From Neomicrococcus aestuarii (GTDB taxonomy: Bacteria > Actinomycetota > Actinomycetes > Actinomycetales > Micrococcaceae): a stretch of DNA of 64,000 nt. The notes below the pieces were generated by a model that made no database searches, had not been told where the DNA came from, and saw nothing but the letters and a program-made list of their open reading frames with translations. Position numbers and translations under genes: made by a program. Shown piece by piece: positions 53,364 to 61,664 of this stretch. How positions within the stretch are numbered: position 1 is the first letter of the stretch; each line of letters opens with the position of its first letter. The stretch spans positions 62,001 to 126,000 of the forward strand of contig NZ_JACHDR010000001.1 of the NCBI RefSeq assembly GCF_014201135.1, read 5' to 3'.

Positions 53364-55901
53364 CTAGGATCCCCGGTTCATGACGGAGGCGGGCCAGAAA
53401 CGCGCGCGGAAACGCTCGCGAGCATCTGCTCGGCGCTGCAGGGCGCGGGTCACCGTGGCGAGGTCTTGAGCCAGATCAGAGCCGGAATCGCTGCCGGAAC
53501 TCTTGCCAGAATCCACACCGGCGTCGGCTCCCGCTCTTGGACCGACACCGGAGTCAGCCGCAGCGTACCGGGCCACCTCAAAAGCTGAGCGCAATCGCGA
53601 AAGTGAGCCTGCGTCGTCGTACTGGAAATTGGGTGCTTCAGTAACTGCTGCACCCGCCTCTGAATCAGGAGCAGGAGAGCTTCGCAAGACGCCCGCAAGC
53701 CGGTTAGCGAACGCCGCGGCGGTCTCCTGCGGGCGTTGCCGGACACCGTAGTCGCGCGCGGTGTCCGTGAGTTCGCGCCACGCAGCAATCGCGCGAGCGG
53801 CCGGGGCGGATTCGGGATCGCGAATGGTTGCGAGGGCGCCGCGCCGCCGCAGCTGGCGAATGATTGCCGGGATCAGCAGCAACAGCGCCGTCAGGGCAAG
53901 CACCCCGATCACGGTCAGCACGGTGCGAACCAGCTCGCCGTTGTTCGTGTCGCCCGACGATGCGCTAATGGCAACCTCGGGGGTCTCGCTCGGCGTCGCA
54001 GACTCCGTCGCCGCGGCACTCGAGGATGCGCTCTGGGACGGAGCCTCCTCGCTCGCGCTGCTGGACGCGGCCTGAGCTGTGGCCTCCGGAGCGTAGGAAG
54101 GAGTGGTACCGCGGCCGGGCGTCGGCTCGAAAGGTACCCATCCCAACCCCTCAAAATAGAGTTCGGGCCACGCGTGAGCGTTGCGTGAGGAGACCGCGAA
54201 TTCGGTTAGCTCACCCTCGGTGCTGCCGGTGGCTCGCCCGGGCGCGTAGCCCACCACAATGCGGGAGGGGATGCCTGCCTCGCGGGCCATGAGCGCCATG
54301 GCCGAGGAAAAGTGGATGCAATACCCGGCTTTGACGCGCAAGAATTCATCCACCACGTTCACGCCGTTACCGTCATAGCCTTGCTCGAGTGGCGTCTGCT
54401 CCGAGTAGGTGAAGCGTGTGGAGCGCAGGTAGTTCTGGATAGCCACGGCGATCGAGAACTTGTCCGTGCTGTTCGCCGAAAGCGCGGCGTCCTCGAGCAC
54501 CGCTTGATATGTGTCACTGACCTCCGTGGAGCCGCTGAGCTGTGTTTCCTCTGGGTACCGCTGAGCCAGCACGAAGTTTTCAAGGCGCTCCGCCTGAGCG
54601 ATGCTCGCCATCTCCTGGGCGTCCCACCCGGGACGATTGATGGAAACGGTGTAGTCGAGGGCGTTGGAGGCCGCTCCCGTGCCGGAGAAAATGGTGGAGG
54701 TTGCCGCGTTCCAGCCCCACGCGCTGGAGATTCCGGTGACGGTTTCTGAGTAGTTGGGCAGGGGGAGCCAGGGGCTGTTGTAGTTCTCCGTGCGAATCCG
54801 AACACCGTTAGAGACCGAAGGGTATCCGTCCGCCGTCCCAACACCATCAAGCGGCGTGAGCATGCTTCCGGAAGGGTCCAGCGCTAACCGCGAGTCCTCG
54901 ATGTCACTGGGCGCCCATCGGGACTCCGCAAGATCTGACACCACCGCGGTGCGCAAGTACAGCGGGTCCTCGGAATCCGTGTAGTAGTGGATGGTGTCGA
55001 TCGCGAGGGGCTGGCTCAGGTTGGCGCCCAAGTTCAGCACCGGATTCACGCCCGTCGGCTCCCCAAACAGGTAGAGCCGCTTGCCTTCCGGCAGTACCCC
55101 GGAGGTGAAGCCCGGAATGGCCGCGGGCACTAGCAGGATCGCGGCGAGACCGGCCGCCACAATCGCGAGGAGACTCGGCAACCGTCCGCCGGGAACCCGC
55201 GAGCTGGAGACCGATTGCGCCACCGCGAGCAGCAGCAGATACGCCGCAGCGGTCGCCGCAAGAGCCACGATTCCGGCTCCGTTGGTCTTGACCAGCGCCG
55301 CCACAATCAGCAAGGACGCGGGGATCAGGCCCGCGATCGCCGGGAAGCCAACCCCGAATGCAAGCAGATCCAGCAAGATCACCAAGAGCCCCACGCCGAA
55401 ACACGTCAGCGCAACCAGTGCGGGACTCGCAATCACGGGCGTGACTTGGGACATCACTTCTTCGCCAGCAAACGTCACCGTCTCTTGGATGGCGCGAGGA
55501 GTCTCCGGGCCGGGGAAAATCCACGCGATCGCGGTTTCTGGAAAGAAACGCGCAATCAGGATCGCAGACAGCCCCGCGAGCCCGGCGAGGACGGGCACGA
55601 ACGCGCGAATCCACACATTGGCATTCGCCTTCTTGGGTTCTTGATCAAGCCACAAGGCACCAGAGATCAAGGAGCCGATCACGCGCGCGACGCCGATTGC
55701 GCCGGCCACGCACAGCACCACCCACGTGACTTCCCACATCCAATCCCACCCCTGATACATACCGTTGAAGCTGAGCGCGGCGGCAAGCGTGATGAGCGCG
55801 GTGGTTGCGAAGACGGCGAGGTTGTGGGCGAGCAAGGTCGGAATCCAGGACGACGACGCAGGTTGGGTCGGTGCCGGTCGTTGCGGGGTAGTGGTGGTCA
55901 T
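53364..55901 (-). CDS. Transglutaminase-like membrane protein (TgpA type)
   Basis: An 845-residue protein. Seven or eight N-terminal helices (DUF3488-like) are followed by an exported transglutaminase domain with Cys in VKAGYCIHFSSAMALMAREAGIPSR, His in SSRNAHAWPELYFEGL and Asp-equivalent downstream, then a Ser/Ala linker, another membrane helix and a DUF4129-like tail. With DUF58 and MoxR it forms the conserved trio MoxR-DUF58-TgpA, thought to assemble or fold membrane complexes. Its ATG overlaps the DUF58 stop. Two motif copies lie in it, near both termini. Confidence 0.9.
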   Translation of the reverse strand: MTTTTPQRPAPTQPASSSWIPTLLAHNLAVFATTALITLAAALSFNGMYQGWDWMWEVTWVVLCVAGAIGVARVIGSLISGALWLDQEPKKANANVWIRAFVPVLAGLAGLSAILIARFFPETAIAWIFPGPETPRAIQETVTFAGEEVMSQVTPVIASPALVALTCFGVGLLVILLDLLAFGVGFPAIAGLIPASLLIVAALVKTNGAGIVALAATAAAYLLLLAVAQSVSSSRVPGGRLPSLLAIVAAGLAAILLVPAAIPGFTSGVLPEGKRLYLFGEPTGVNPVLNLGANLSQPLAIDTIHYYTDSEDPLYLRTAVVSDLAESRWAPSDIEDSRLALDPSGSMLTPLDGVGTADGYPSVSNGVRIRTENYNSPWLPLPNYSETVTGISSAWGWNAATSTIFSGTGAASNALDYTVSINRPGWDAQEMASIAQAERLENFVLAQRYPEETQLSGSTEVSDTYQAVLEDAALSANSTDKFSIAVAIQNYLRSTRFTYSEQTPLEQGYDGNGVNVVDEFLRVKAGYCIHFSSAMALMAREAGIPSRIVVGYAPGRATGSTEGELTEFAVSSRNAHAWPELYFEGLGWVPFEPTPGRGTTPSYAPEATAQAASSSASEEAPSQSASSSAAATESATPSETPEVAISASSGDTNNGELVRTVLTVIGVLALTALLLLIPAIIRQLRRRGALATIRDPESAPAARAIAAWRELTDTARDYGVRQRPQETAAAFANRLAGVLRSSPAPDSEAGAAVTEAPNFQYDDAGSLSRLRSAFEVARYAAADSGVGPRAGADAGVDSGKSSGSDSGSDLAQDLATVTRALQRRADARERFRARFWPASVMNRGS
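53611..53620 (+). repeat. GCGTCGTCGT motif copy 15
   Basis: In the C-terminal cytoplasmic part of TgpA, non-coding strand (Gln-Tyr-Asp-Asp-Ala); preceded by CCT and followed by ACTGGAAATT. Confidence 0.75.
55850..55859 (-). repeat. GCGTCGTCGT motif copy 16
   Basis: In the N-terminal tail of TgpA, read as Ala-Ser-Ser-Ser-Trp; preceded by CCT, followed by CCTGGATTC. Confidence 0.75.
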
Positions 55902-57241
55902 GAGCGGCGGGCCTCCGCGGAGTTCAGCTCGTGGATGGTCCATCCGGCGTTCTCAAAGACAGCAGCGGAGGCTCCTCGGCGGGGGAGCACGATGTTTACG
56001 GTGCGGTAATGACTCAGCCACGTGGTCAGCCGCTCCGCGTGCTCTCGAGTGGGGTTTCCGGAAATCACCACGAGGCTCTGGCTATCCGGTACCGGCAGCT
56101 CCGGAGCAGTGTGACCCACCTCGGTAGAGGTGACCCCGAGCTCTGAGAGACACCACTGGACGCTGTCTGGTCCCATGCGGGAAATGTAGCCGCGAGCCGA
56201 GTGCGAGCCTTCGTTGAGGGTGCGCCCGGTGTGCTCGAAGACGTCCACCGTGACGCCTTGCTGGTGCAGGTCCGTCACCAAGGTGGCGGCAAGTTCTACG
56301 GTGCGATCGAAAAGTTCTGAGGTCACGCCCGGTTCTGCGCCGAACCGCGGGACGCTCAACGCGCGCGCTGGAGCGGTTTTCAGCGATGTGGCCTCCGAGG
56401 AAGCTTCACCCTGATCCGTGCCCAACCCGTAGGAGGACGCGGCGGCGTCCACCACGATCGCCACGTAGTGCCGGACGGAGAAGACTTCTTGGCGGACCAT
56501 GAGTTCGCCGTGGCGAGCGCTCGCAGGCCAGTGAATGCGTCGCAAAGGATCGCCCTCGCGGTATTCGCGCGTCATGACATCGTCCATGTCCGGCGAGGAT
56601 TGACGGGCGGTGGGCGCTAGGCCGCTGCTGAAGTGCGCGCCGGAAGAGGACTCAGCGTCAAAGAGATTCGTTCGCGGGAGCACGCACAGTGCCGAAACCT
56701 CGCCGAACTTCACGCGCCGGCGTGCCAGGCCCAAGACGTCAACGGTGAGAGCCGTCGCGGGACCCACCGTGTGAGTGCCGCGCTGGGAGGGGCGCACCCG
56801 GTAACTGAAGCCCGAGGCGTCCTGGGGCGAAGCGAGAAAGCGAGGGTTCGCACCGAACGAGTCGGGCAAATGATCTTCAACCACCACCGCTGCCCCACGG
56901 GGTCCTGGGAAGCGCACTTGGCTGCTCACGCGAGTGGTCTCACCCGCGGTCACGGGGTGCGGTGCAAAAGTGCGCTCAAGTTTGAGCTGGCCGCGACCCC
57001 AACGCACGGTGATGGCGGAAACCAGCGGGACAACAATGAGGAACAGGGCGATCGCCAAGAGCTCGCGTCGCCCGAGAAACGCAGCCAGCAACAGAGCGAT
57101 CACGCCCGCGGACAGTACGCCGAGTCCCCGCCATGTAAAGGGCTGGTTCGCGAAAAACGATTGACGCCGGGCACGACGCTCGGCCCTCTCCTCGCGCTGA
57201 CGCGAGAGTTGTGTGTTCCGTTCATCGTCGGCCGGATGCAC
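55898..57241 (-). CDS. DUF58 domain membrane protein
   Basis: A 447-residue protein with two N-terminal helices (residues about 38-80) and a von Willebrand-like DUF58 region: MTREYREGDPLRRIHWPASARHGELMVRQ is the family signature, followed by VAIVVDAAASSYG with a MIDAS-like Asp. It is the middle gene of the MoxR-DUF58-transglutaminase operon. The start is a GTG at 57241 with GAGGA upstream, five bases after the moxR stop. Confidence 0.9.
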   Translation of the reverse strand: MHPADDERNTQLSRQREERAERRARRQSFFANQPFTWRGLGVLSAGVIALLLAAFLGRRELLAIALFLIVVPLVSAITVRWGRGQLKLERTFAPHPVTAGETTRVSSQVRFPGPRGAAVVVEDHLPDSFGANPRFLASPQDASGFSYRVRPSQRGTHTVGPATALTVDVLGLARRRVKFGEVSALCVLPRTNLFDAESSSGAHFSSGLAPTARQSSPDMDDVMTREYREGDPLRRIHWPASARHGELMVRQEVFSVRHYVAIVVDAAASSYGLGTDQGEASSEATSLKTAPARALSVPRFGAEPGVTSELFDRTVELAATLVTDLHQQGVTVDVFEHTGRTLNEGSHSARGYISRMGPDSVQWCLSELGVTSTEVGHTAPELPVPDSQSLVVISGNPTREHAERLTTWLSHYRTVNIVLPRRGASAAVFENAGWTIHELNSAEARRS

Positions 57242-57246
57242 GGCCG

Positions 57247-58239
57247 CTATCCTCTCGGCGCCGCTTCGCGCGCGCCAGCGTTCACCGGTAGCCCGGCCAC
57301 GATGCCGTCAACGAGCTCGGCAACCTTCGTTCCGGAGAACGTGGCTTTGCGCTCCAGGACAATGCGGTGCACCAGGACATCGTGCGCCATGGCCAGCACG
57401 TCATCGGGGAGGACGTAGTTGCGTGCAGAGACGGCGGCGCGAGCTTTCGCAGCGCGCAACAGTTGAAGCAGCGAGCGCGGCGATGCACCCAACTGCACAT
57501 CCGGGTGCTCGCGCGTGGCACGGCCCAGAGAGACGATGTACTGCTTGACCGGGTCAGAAACATGAACGGTCTTCACGGCGTCAATGAGAGAGCGCAACTC
57601 GTTAGTGGTGAGGACGGGCTCAACGCGGTTCAGCGGGTTGGTGGACTGGTGGGATTCCAGCATGTCCATTTCCGCTTGAGCGTCCGGGTAGCCCACGGAG
57701 ACGCGCGCCATGAAGCGGTCCCGCTGAGCTTCCGGCAACGGGAACGTGCCTTCGAGCTCAATGGGGTTTTGCGTCGCGATCACCATGAACGGATCCGGCA
57801 GCGCGTAGGTCACCGAATCCACTGTGACTTGGCGCTCTTCCATACACTCGAGCAGCGCCGACTGGGTTTTCGCGGACGCACGATTGATCTCATCACCAAT
57901 CACAATGTTCGCGAAGACCGGGCCGGTCCGGAAATCGAACTGGTGCGTGTCCTGGTTGTAGATGGAGACACCCGTGACATCGGAGGGCAGCAGGTCCGGC
58001 GTGAACTGGATGCGCTTAATATCGCCGTCAATCGTGCGCGCGAGCGCTTTCGCCAAGAGGGTCTTACCGACGCCCGGCACATCTTCGAGCAGCAAGTGAC
58101 CTTGCGCCAGAAGAACCGTCAGCGCCGTTTGCGCCACATCCTGCTTTCCGTCCAGCACCCCGCCGATGGCAGTGAGAATCCGCTGGCACGCGTCATGGAA
58201 GTCAGGGCCCAACGTCAGGTCTTGCTGTTGAAGTGTCAC
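57247..58239 (-). CDS. MoxR-family AAA+ ATPase
   Basis: A 330-residue AAA+ protein acting as a chaperone with its DUF58 partner. Walker A LLEDVPGVGKTLLAKALA, Walker B VIGDEINRASAKTQSALLE, sensor 1 FMVIATQNPIELEGTFPLPEAQRDRF and the C-terminal LGASPRSLLQLLRAAKARAAV are all clear. GTG 58239 with AGAGG six bases upstream is preferred over GTG 58278. It is the first gene of the operon and diverges from tatD. Confidence 0.93.
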   Translation of the reverse strand: MTLQQQDLTLGPDFHDACQRILTAIGGVLDGKQDVAQTALTVLLAQGHLLLEDVPGVGKTLLAKALARTIDGDIKRIQFTPDLLPSDVTGVSIYNQDTHQFDFRTGPVFANIVIGDEINRASAKTQSALLECMEERQVTVDSVTYALPDPFMVIATQNPIELEGTFPLPEAQRDRFMARVSVGYPDAQAEMDMLESHQSTNPLNRVEPVLTTNELRSLIDAVKTVHVSDPVKQYIVSLGRATREHPDVQLGASPRSLLQLLRAAKARAAVSARNYVLPDDVLAMAHDVLVHRIVLERKATFSGTKVAELVDGIVAGLPVNAGAREAAPRG

Positions 58240-58324
58240 GGTTTCCTCTCGAGCGGTTGCTTTTTGAAGCGTAACCACTCATAGGATCAAGGTGTCAATG
58301 GCTCAATGTGGCTAGTCTAGTGGG

Positions 58325-59326
58325 GTGCAAGATCAGCAAACCCACGCAGAGACCCCAGCCGCTTACGTTCCGGAGGACCTTCGCGTCTTGCGGCAGCACG
58401 AGGAGAACGACGACGCAGCTCACCACAGTAACGGCGTTCCCCTTGTTAACGGGGCCCGGAGCGCGGTTGCAGAGAACGGGAAACGTAGGGACCGGAATTA
58501 CCCACCGGCACCCGAGCCGCTGCCGTATCCGGTCATCGACAACCACACGCATATGGACTTTCGTGACGGCTGGGTGACCGTTTCCGTCAAGGACGCCATG
58601 GACACGGCAGGAGCCGTTGGTGTGCGCGGCGCCATCCAGGTGGGTTGCGATGTGGAGAGCTCGCAATGGGCAGTGGCTGCCGCCGAAGAAGATCCACGAG
58701 TGTTGGCTGCCGTCGCCATTCACCCCAATGACGCTCCACGTCTCGCTGAAACGAACGCGCTCGAGGACGCGCTCGCAGAAATCGAGCGACTCGCTCAGCA
58801 CCCGCGAGTCCGAGCGATTGGCGAAACCGGTCTCGATTACTTCCGAACCGGCGAAGACGGCAGGGGAGTGCAGCGTTACTCCTTCGAACGGCATATAGAC
58901 ATCGCAGTCAGGGCCGGAAAAGCGCTCCAAATTCACGATCGTGACGCGCATGATGACGTGGTAGATGTCCTCAAAAGTGTGAGCAAGCTCCCGGAAAGCG
59001 TGGTCTTCCACTGCTATTCAGGTGATGAAGCTCTCGCCGAAATCTGCAATGAGTACGGCTGGTACATGTCATTTGCGGGCACGGTTTCCTTCAAAAACTC
59101 CAAAAATCAGCAGGCTGCGCTTGCAATTGCGCGTCCAGAGCTCATTTTGGTGGAAACAGACGCTCCATTCCTCACTCCGCACCCCTTCCGGGGTCGTCCG
59201 AACGCTGTCTACATGGTTCCCTACACGGTCCGCTTCATGGCCGAACATCGTGGGGTTGACGTGGAAGAACTCTGCAAGCAGCTCGAGTCCAACACTGAGA
59301 CGGTCTACGGCAAATTCGATAGTTGA
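58325..59326 (+). CDS. tatD: TatD-family metal-dependent DNase with N-terminal extension
   Basis: A 333-residue protein. The TIM-barrel hydrolase starts near residue 68 with VIDNHTHMDF (metal ligands), then VAIHPNDAPR, RAIGETGLDYFR and HDRDAHDDVV, and ends with LVETDAPFLTPHPFRGRPN. Residues 1-67 are a hydrophilic extension not seen in E. coli TatD, containing a motif copy (Asn-Asp-Asp-Ala). The GTG at 58325 lacks a good ribosome-binding site and may be leaderless. The tatD-rpfB-ksgA-ispE order is conserved in actinobacteria. Confidence 0.88.
   Translation: MQDQQTHAETPAAYVPEDLRVLRQHEENDDAAHHSNGVPLVNGARSAVAENGKRRDRNYPPAPEPLPYPVIDNHTHMDFRDGWVTVSVKDAMDTAGAVGVRGAIQVGCDVESSQWAVAAAEEDPRVLAAVAIHPNDAPRLAETNALEDALAEIERLAQHPRVRAIGETGLDYFRTGEDGRGVQRYSFERHIDIAVRAGKALQIHDRDAHDDVVDVLKSVSKLPESVVFHCYSGDEALAEICNEYGWYMSFAGTVSFKNSKNQQAALAIARPELILVETDAPFLTPHPFRGRPNAVYMVPYTVRFMAEHRGVDVEELCKQLESNTETVYGKFDS
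58407..58416 (-). repeat. GCGTCGTCGT motif copy 17
   Basis: In the N-terminal extension of TatD, read as Asn-Asp-Asp-Ala on the coding strand; preceded by GAGCT, followed by TCTCCTCG. Confidence 0.7.
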
Positions 59327-59521
59327 TAACGATTCGATTACAATTGAACGTCAATAGCCGGGATCGGGGAAGTTTCCGGGTATAAGCACCCACCGCGTGG
59401 ACACCCCGTTTGCGTGTCCAACAACGCGTGCTTAGCGCCAAGCGCCCGGATCCCGGAAGCTCTGCGTGCCACCGATTTTTCGGTGGCATTCCTCGTCCTG
59501 CCACCTTGAACAGGTGCCGTA
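59327..59521 (+). promoter_or_regulatory. Structured rpfB leader, RNA-switch candidate
   Basis: CCGGGATC (59358-59365) pairs with GATCCCGG (59449-59456), enclosing AAGCAC/GTGCTT (59384-59389, 59428-59433) and GGACAC/GTGTCC (59399-59404, 59414-59419). A terminator-like hairpin GCCACCGA/TCGGTGGC (59468-59487, T-rich loop) follows, then CACCT/AGGTG (59502-59506, 59512-59516) hiding the likely Shine-Dalgarno. GGTGGC (59482-59487) can alternatively pair with GCCACC at 59500-59505. RNA-based attenuation of rpfB is known from M. tuberculosis; the ligand here is not known. Confidence 0.65.
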
Positions 59522-60640
59522 GTGCGAGCGGCGTACATACCTCACCCCGTGCCCGGGATCACCGTCGTTTGGAATCTCGTGCTTCATGCCGCAAAAAGCC
59601 GCTGGGTCAAGCTCTCAGCTCAGGCCCTCATTGTTCTAGCAATCATCGGTGGCGTTTTTTACGCCGCCTCGTTCCAAAAATCAGTCGCCTTGTCCGTAGA
59701 TGGCCAAGAGCGCACTGTCTCCGTCTTCGGAGCAACCGTTGCTGACGCTCTCGCCGCAGCAAACCTCACCCTCAGCCAAGAAGACCAGGTATCTCCTGCT
59801 CTGGATGCGCCCATCTCCGAGGGACAAACCATTGAAGTTCTCACCGAAAAAGGTGTGAAGGTTTCCATCGATGGCGCCGATCGCGTGGTCAACACCACCG
59901 GTTTGACCGTTGAAGACCTCATGAACCAGCTCGGCATTGAAGACGGCTCTGCTGTCTCTTTGGATGCAGACACCCTCCTGACGGGTCTGAACTCCACGCT
60001 GACCATCAAGACCGCTGACGCTATCGCTGAAGCCAAGAAGGAAGCCGCTGCTAAAAAGGCTGCGGCAGCCAAGAAGGCAGCAGCTGCAAAGGCTGCCGCC
60101 GCTCAGAAGATTGCTGAACAGAAGGCAGCAGCAGCCGCCAAGGTTGAAGCCGCCCGCGTCGCAGCAGCAGAAGCAGCTGCCGCAAAGGTTGCAGCCGCTA
60201 AGCAGGCAGCAGCCGAAGAAGCCGCTGAAGAAGCAGCTCAAGCCGCCGCCGCAAAGAAGGCAGCTGCCCAGAAGGTTGCAGCTCAGCAGGCTGCAGCTCA
60301 GAAGGCCGCTGCAACTACCCAAGCCGCAAGCACCGCAGCCGCACAGACGACGCAAGTTGCGTCGTCGTCCTCTGCAACCTCTACCGGTAGCGTGTCCTCC
60401 ACGTGGGCCGCTCTCGCACAGTGCGAATCCGGCGGAAACTGGTCCATCAACACCGGCAACGGCTACTACGGTGGACTCCAGTTCTCGCTCTCTAGCTGGC
60501 AGGCAGTCGGCGGAACGCAGTACGCTGCGTACCCGCACCTCGCCACCGCAGCACAGCAGGTAGCCGCAGCTGAGAAGCTTCGCGCTTCCGGCGGCTGGGG
60601 CCACTGGCCAGCATGTGCAGCCAAGTTGGGCTTGCTCTAA
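59522..60640 (+). CDS. rpfB: Resuscitation-promoting factor, RpfB-like
   Basis: A 372-residue exported muralytic enzyme that helps dormant cells regrow. An N-terminal membrane anchor (LSAQALIVLAIIGGVFYAASF, about 31-51) is followed by two DUF348 repeats (about 55-155), then about 110 residues of Ala/Lys-rich helix in place of the usual G5 domain, then the Rpf lysozyme-like domain (TWAALAQCESGGNWSINTGN, with the catalytic Glu, and GGLQFSLSSWQAVGG; two Cys). The GTG at 59522 gives a TAG-GTG-like tight start under a hairpin. ksgA and ispE follow. Confidence 0.9.
   Translation: MRAAYIPHPVPGITVVWNLVLHAAKSRWVKLSAQALIVLAIIGGVFYAASFQKSVALSVDGQERTVSVFGATVADALAAANLTLSQEDQVSPALDAPISEGQTIEVLTEKGVKVSIDGADRVVNTTGLTVEDLMNQLGIEDGSAVSLDADTLLTGLNSTLTIKTADAIAEAKKEAAAKKAAAAKKAAAAKAAAAQKIAEQKAAAAAKVEAARVAAAEAAAAKVAAAKQAAAEEAAEEAAQAAAAKKAAAQKVAAQQAAAQKAAATTQAASTAAAQTTQVASSSSATSTGSVSSTWAALAQCESGGNWSINTGNGYYGGLQFSLSSWQAVGGTQYAAYPHLATAAQQVAAAEKLRASGGWGHWPACAAKLGLL
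60346..60366. repeat. 21-nt palindrome formed by paired motifs
   Basis: GACGACGCAAG and its mirror TTGCGTCGTC make a perfect odd palindrome around one central base inside the rpfB linker. The right half runs into motif copy 18. Confidence 0.85.
60359..60368 (+). repeat. GCGTCGTCGT motif copy 18
   Basis: In the rpfB linker, read as Ala-Ser-Ser-Ser; preceded by AAGTT, followed by CCTCTGCAA. Confidence 0.75.
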
Positions 60641-60707
60641 AAAGCGTCGGACTGCGTTGAGCAGCCGTCAATACTCATGATGCCCGCGCAAGCTGCGGGT
60701 CATATCA

Positions 60708-60746
60708 GGCAGGGCCAGAGTGGTGCAAAACTACTCTGGCCCTGCC
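60708..60746 (+). terminator. Strong hairpin between rpfB and ksgA
   Basis: Perfect 14-bp arms GGCAGGGCCAGAGT and ACTCTGGCCCTGCC around 11 bases; TTTTT follows at 60757-60761, directly ahead of the ksgA ribosome-binding site. It should cut read-through into ksgA or act as an attenuator. Confidence 0.85.
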
Positions 60747-60776
60747 TATGTGTGGATTTTTACTAGGATGGACTGC

Positions 60777-61664
60777 GTGACTGACGCCCCGAACTCCACC
60801 CCGCTCCTTGGAGCCACCGATATTCGGCGACTCGCGGAGGAGGTGGGCGTGCACCCCACCAAGACCCTCGGGCAAAACTTTGTGATCGACGGCAATACCA
60901 TCCGTCGCATCGTCAGTGCTGCCAAAGTGAAGCCGGATGAGACGGTCGTGGAGGTCGGACCAGGGCTGGGAAGCCTCACGCTGGGACTGATCGATGCCGC
61001 CCGCTCCGTGGTTGCCGTCGAGATTGACCCGCCGCTGGCGAAGCGACTCCCGCAGACCATCGCAGAGTTCCGCCCAGAGCGCGTGGATGACTTCACCGTG
61101 ATCCTCAGTGACGCCATGGACGTGACCAGCCTGCCGGATCCGCAACCCACCGCGCTCGTGGCAAACCTGCCCTACAACGTGGCAGTGCCAGTGCTCTTGC
61201 ACTTCTTTGAACACTTCCCGACCCTCCAGCATGGCCTAGTCATGGTGCAGGACGAGGTCGCGGACCGCTTGGCCGCCGGCCCGGGATCCAAAACCTACGG
61301 CGTCCCCTCCGCTAAAGCCGCCTGGTACGCGGACGTGAAAAAGGCCGGCGTCATCGGGATGAACGTCTTCTGGCCGGCACCGAAGATCCACTCGGGACTC
61401 GTCTCTTTCGAGCGCCGCGAAACACCCGTGGTGGACGATGTCCGCCGCGAGGACGTCTTCGCCGTCATTGACGCTGCCTTCGCGCAACGGCGCAAAACGC
61501 TGCGCGCGGCCCTCGCCGGATGGGCCGGAAGCGCCGCCCGTGCCGAAGAGATTTTGGTCGCCGCCGGAATCAGCCCCCAGGCTCGCGGCGAAACCTTGAG
61601 CATTCTTGAATTCGCGCAGATCGCTCGCAGCGCTCAGAACCTCGATGCCGGCGGTGCCGCGTGA
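60777..61664 (+). CDS. rsmA: 16S rRNA dimethyladenosine transferase
   Basis: A 295-residue KsgA/RsmA enzyme dimethylating A1518 and A1519 of 16S r[19 protein letters not shown], the SAM site [15 protein letters not shown] and the target-base motif [13 protein letters not shown] are present. The GTG at 60777 has AGGA eight bases upstream; frames reaching 60720 run through the upstream terminator hairpin and are rejected. The stop overlaps the ispE GTG, indicating coupling. Confidence 0.94.
   Translation: MTDAPNSTPLLGATDIRRLAEEVGVHPTKTLGQNFVIDGNTIRRIVSAAKVKPDETVVEVGPGLGSLTLGLIDAARSVVAVEIDPPLAKRLPQTIAEFRPERVDDFTVILSDAMDVTSLPDPQPTALVANLPYNVAVPVLLHFFEHFPTLQHGLVMVQDEVADRLAAGPGSKTYGVPSAKAAWYADVKKAGVIGMNVFWPAPKIHSGLVSFERRETPVVDDVRREDVFAVIDAAFAQRRKTLRAALAGWAGSAARAEEILVAAGISPQARGETLSILEFAQIARSAQNLDAGGAA

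Noticed and set aside
59358-59456. c-di-AMP (ydaO) riboswitch before rpfB
   Set aside because: The typical conserved internal segments of that class could not be found; only generic pairing is visible.
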